Source of the DNA: CAZUSO01 sp964622775
GTDB taxonomy: Bacteria > Bacteroidota > Bacteroidia > Chitinophagales > Chitinophagaceae
Direction of reading: 5' to 3'
Length of the DNA stretch: 52,376 bases
Assembly (NCBI GenBank): GCA_964622775.1
Contig: CAZUSO010000016.1
Location: forward strand, 1-52,376
Part shown: positions 50,150 through 52,376 of the stretch, piece by piece
How positions within the stretch are numbered: position 1 is the stretch's first letter
Layout of the letters: every line of letters begins with the position of its first letter
Made by a program: the position numbers and the translations under genes
The notes under the pieces: model-generated
What the model saw: only the letters and a program-made list of their open reading frames with translations
What the model was told of the DNA's origin: nothing
The model's database searches: none

Positions 50150-52081
50150 TTACTTATTGTTCCCCATTTCTATTCGTCCTTTAATAATGTCGTCCACCAC
50201 CTCCGGATCTAAAAGCGTGGTGGTATCGCCGACATTATCCGGCTCACCGGCTGCAATCTTTCTTAATATCCTGCGCATGATCTTACCGCTTCGCGTTTTG
50301 GGCAGGTTCTGAACAAACTGGATCTTGTCCGGTTTCGCTATCGGACCGATAAGGCGGCTTACGGTTTGCAGGATATCCTGCCGGGAAAGTTCTTCATCCT
50401 TATGGAGATTGTTGTAAATGACAAATGCATAAATCCCTTGCCCTTTCAGGTCATGCGGAAACCCGACTACGGCACTTTCAATTACGCCCGTATGCATATT
50501 CAGCGCATTTTCCACTTCGGCCGTCCCGATCCGGTGGCCGCTCACATTCAACACATCATCTACGCGTCCGGTTATCTTATAAAAGCCGTTTTCATCGCGG
50601 AGGGCGCCGTCTCCCGTAAAATACAATCCGGGATAAACGGAAAAATAAGTCTGCTGGCAACGCTCATGGTTTTGATACGTTGTGCTGATGATTCCGGGCC
50701 AGGGAAAACGTATGCATAGATTTCCGCTGACATTATTACCCTCAATAATATTGCCATGGTCATCAACCAGCACAGGTTGTATGCCCGGCATCGGCAGGGT
50801 GGCAAAAACGGGTTTAGCAGGTGTAACGCCGGCAAGCGTACTGATCAATGTTCCGCTGGTTTCAGTTTGCCACCAGGTATCCACTATCGGGCATCTTCCT
50901 TTACCAATATTTTCATTATACCATCGCCAGGCTTCTTCATTGATAGGTTCACCTACGGATCCCAACACTTTCAGTGACGTTAAACGATGCTTCAGCACAG
51001 GCTCCGTTCCAAATCCCATCAAAGCCCGTAAGGCAGTTGGCGCAGTATAGAGTATGCTGACCTCATATTTATCTATAATTTCCCAGAGCCTGCCGGCATC
51101 CGGCCAGGTGGGGACGCCTTCATAAATCAGGGAAGTAGCGCCGGCACATAAAGGGCCATACACGATATAGCTATGGCCGGTTATCCATCCGATGTCTGCG
51201 GTACAGAAATGTACATCCCCCGGCTGATATTGAAACTGGTTTACAAAAGTGTAAGTGGTATAAACCATATAGCCGCCGCAGGCATGCACCACACCCTTAG
51301 GCTTTCCGGTAGAACCGGAGGTATAAAGAATGAACAAGGGGTCGCCCGCATCCATTTCTTCTGCCGGGCAATCCGGATCACCCTGGGTTTCTACGATCTT
51401 GATTTCATCTTCCCACCATACATCCCGTCCTTTGATCATGCTAACCGGAGTACGGGTGCGCGTGCAGACGATGACTCGTTTTACAAAGCGGATACCAATC
51501 AGGGCATCATCTACTATGGATTTTAGCGGAATGTCCTTATTGCCGCGGAAATTACCGTCGCAGGTAATGATAAATTCCGCCTGCGCATCATGCAAACGGT
51601 CGGCAATACTTTGAGCGCTAAAGCCCGCAAAGATCACGCAATGGATGGCGCCAATACGGGCACAGGCCAGAATGGCAATAGCCAGCTCAGGAATCATGCC
51701 CATGTAAATACAGACCCTGTCTCCTTTCTTCACCCCGTTATTCTTCAGTACATTGGCAAACTGAACCACTTTCTTATGCAGTTCCCGGTAGGTCAGGATA
51801 CGGTGATGCTCCTCCGGATCATTCGGCTCCCAGATGATGGCGGGCTGATCGCCCCGCGTTTCAAGATGCCGGTCTAAGCAATTTTCCGTGATATTGAATT
51901 TGCCGTTTATAAACCAGTTGGCATGATAATTATGGAAATCCCAGTCACAGACCCGATCCCATTTTTTTCGCCATAAAAAAGTTCCGGCAATATCCGCCCA
52001 AAATTCTTCCGGGCTTTCGATGCTTTTTTGATAAGCTGATTTGTATTGTTCGTATGATGTGATTTGAAAGGAATAGGACAT
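50150..52081 (-). CDS. acs: Acetate-CoA ligase (acetyl-CoA synthetase)
   Basis: Acs activates acetate to acetyl-CoA through an acetyl-adenylate. The 643 residues match AMP-forming Acs. Motifs: the P-loop-like YTSGSTGKPKGV, DIGWITGHSYIVYGPL, VDTWWQTETSGT, YFTGDGALRDENGFYKITGR (the hinge Asp region) and the C-terminal catalytic Lys in KTRSGKIMRRILRKIAAGE, where acetylation regulates the enzyme in other bacteria. The ATG is at 52079-52081. No acetyl-lysine regulation gene is adjacent. The stop lies near the scpA end with an inter-stop gap of 135 bp. Confidence 0.96.
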   Translation of the reverse strand: MSYSFQITSYEQYKSAYQKSIESPEEFWADIAGTFLWRKKWDRVCDWDFHNYHANWFINGKFNITENCLDRHLETRGDQPAIIWEPNDPEEHHRILTYRELHKKVVQFANVLKNNGVKKGDRVCIYMGMIPELAIAILACARIGAIHCVIFAGFSAQSIADRLHDAQAEFIITCDGNFRGNKDIPLKSIVDDALIGIRFVKRVIVCTRTRTPVSMIKGRDVWWEDEIKIVETQGDPDCPAEEMDAGDPLFILYTSGSTGKPKGVVHACGGYMVYTTYTFVNQFQYQPGDVHFCTADIGWITGHSYIVYGPLCAGATSLIYEGVPTWPDAGRLWEIIDKYEVSILYTAPTALRALMGFGTEPVLKHRLTSLKVLGSVGEPINEEAWRWYNENIGKGRCPIVDTWWQTETSGTLISTLAGVTPAKPVFATLPMPGIQPVLVDDHGNIIEGNNVSGNLCIRFPWPGIISTTYQNHERCQQTYFSVYPGLYFTGDGALRDENGFYKITGRVDDVLNVSGHRIGTAEVENALNMHTGVIESAVVGFPHDLKGQGIYAFVIYNNLHKDEELSRQDILQTVSRLIGPIAKPDKIQFVQNLPKTRSGKIMRRILRKIAAGEPDNVGDTTTLLDPEVVDDIIKGRIEMGNNK

Positions 52082-52203
52082 GTTATTATGCTTTTGATCG
52101 TCAATAGTAAGAATTTTTAAGTGGATTTCAAAGCAGGCACAGCCCGCAGTGGAGCGGAGACATAATTACAATATAGGGAAAAACCTCCGAGCGTTGGCAA
52201 ATT

Positions 52204-52223
52204 GGGCAAAAACCGTTTTGCCC
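52204..52223. other. Hairpin upstream of acs
   Basis: GGGCAAAA, loop ACCG, TTTTGCCC (8-bp perfect stem). It lies about 120 bp before the acs start; as it lacks a T-run directly after the stem on the plus strand, its role is unclear. Confidence 0.45.
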
Positions 52224-52265
52224 TATAATAATTTGCGTTATGTTACTTAGCCGCCCTTTAAAAAT

Positions 52266-52376
52266 GGCTGTATTCCAAATGTTGCATGTGGTGTAAGGTT
52301 TTTTTGTCATTCCGCAAAAACGTGCCGTCAGTCCGAAAAGGAAATCCCGGATTACGCTTAATCCGGTTAGGATTTT
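52266..52376. mobile_element. Second MITE-like element copy, truncated by the window edge
   Basis: The sequence is the near-exact reverse complement of 15857-15957 (52275-52376, one extra T in the run and one G-A difference), with its outer end GGCTGTATTCCAAATG matching the terminal repeat GGGTGTATCCCAAATG in 14 of 16 bases. It lies in the acs upstream region. Confidence 0.75.

Overview
The window (52,376 bp, moderate GC) looks like a chromosome segment of a Bacteroidota member, probably Chitinophagales/Chitinophagaceae. Evidence: promoter-like sites with the Bacteroidota -7 box TAnnTTTG (in the best case with a TTTG -33 box); lineage-typical families (outer-membrane beta-barrels with a CarboxypepD_reg domain, DUF3078, an IPExxxVDY-like protein, LytTR regulator, DksA with a lysine-rich N-terminus, TGT without its zinc cysteines); and IleS of the HVISRT type. 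The genus is not resolvable by eye.

Region 1 (1-7440) is accessory: a row of Rhs tip cassettes. Three copies of the RHS core end (about 1-415, 2136-2540, 4985-5790) each lead into a different C-terminal tip. Tip 1 is followed by a predicted lipoprotein immunity gene. Tip 2 ends in an ADP-ribosyltransferase-like domain and is followed by a small protein resembling EF-Tu domain III, then a start-less HNH-toxin remnant and a SUKH immunity gene. Tip 3 is truncated and followed by an IS transposase. Blocks of a noncoding repeat separate the cassettes: a 91-bp stretch is identical at 1836-1926 and 4629-4719, and a roughly 255-bp block at 1846-2100 recurs at 4730-4984. This is the most system-like part of the window.

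Region 2 (7800-18050) is mostly housekeeping: rimO, pspC-like, a YbjQ-family gene, hutU standing alone, a Spy/CpxP-like periplasmic protein, a PyrR-like phosphoribosyltransferase, a MacB-type permease, a cysteine desulfurase, pdxA and an unrecognised ORF. A roughly 300-bp MITE-like element (15666-15966) lies between the cysteine desulfurase and pdxA; the end of a second copy is cut by the right window edge.

Region 3 (18200-39200): mltG, a large outer-membrane beta-barrel protein, a LytTR regulator, lon, a small outer-membrane barrel gene, rpoC with its own strong promoter and a hairpin leader (rpoB is not next to it), ileS with dksA five bases behind, and dnaG. Several have clear intrinsic terminators.

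Region 4 (39200-52376): a DUF445-family gene, an HMG-CoA lyase-like gene, folC and tgt converging on a shared TTATAA double stop, an IPExxxVDY-like gene, a dgkA / membrane protein / purine nucleoside phosphorylase cluster, comM, a DUF3078 gene, scpA and acs. No rRNA, tRNA or CRISPR array was seen. A family of short REP-like palindromic repeats occurs in at least four intergenic places.
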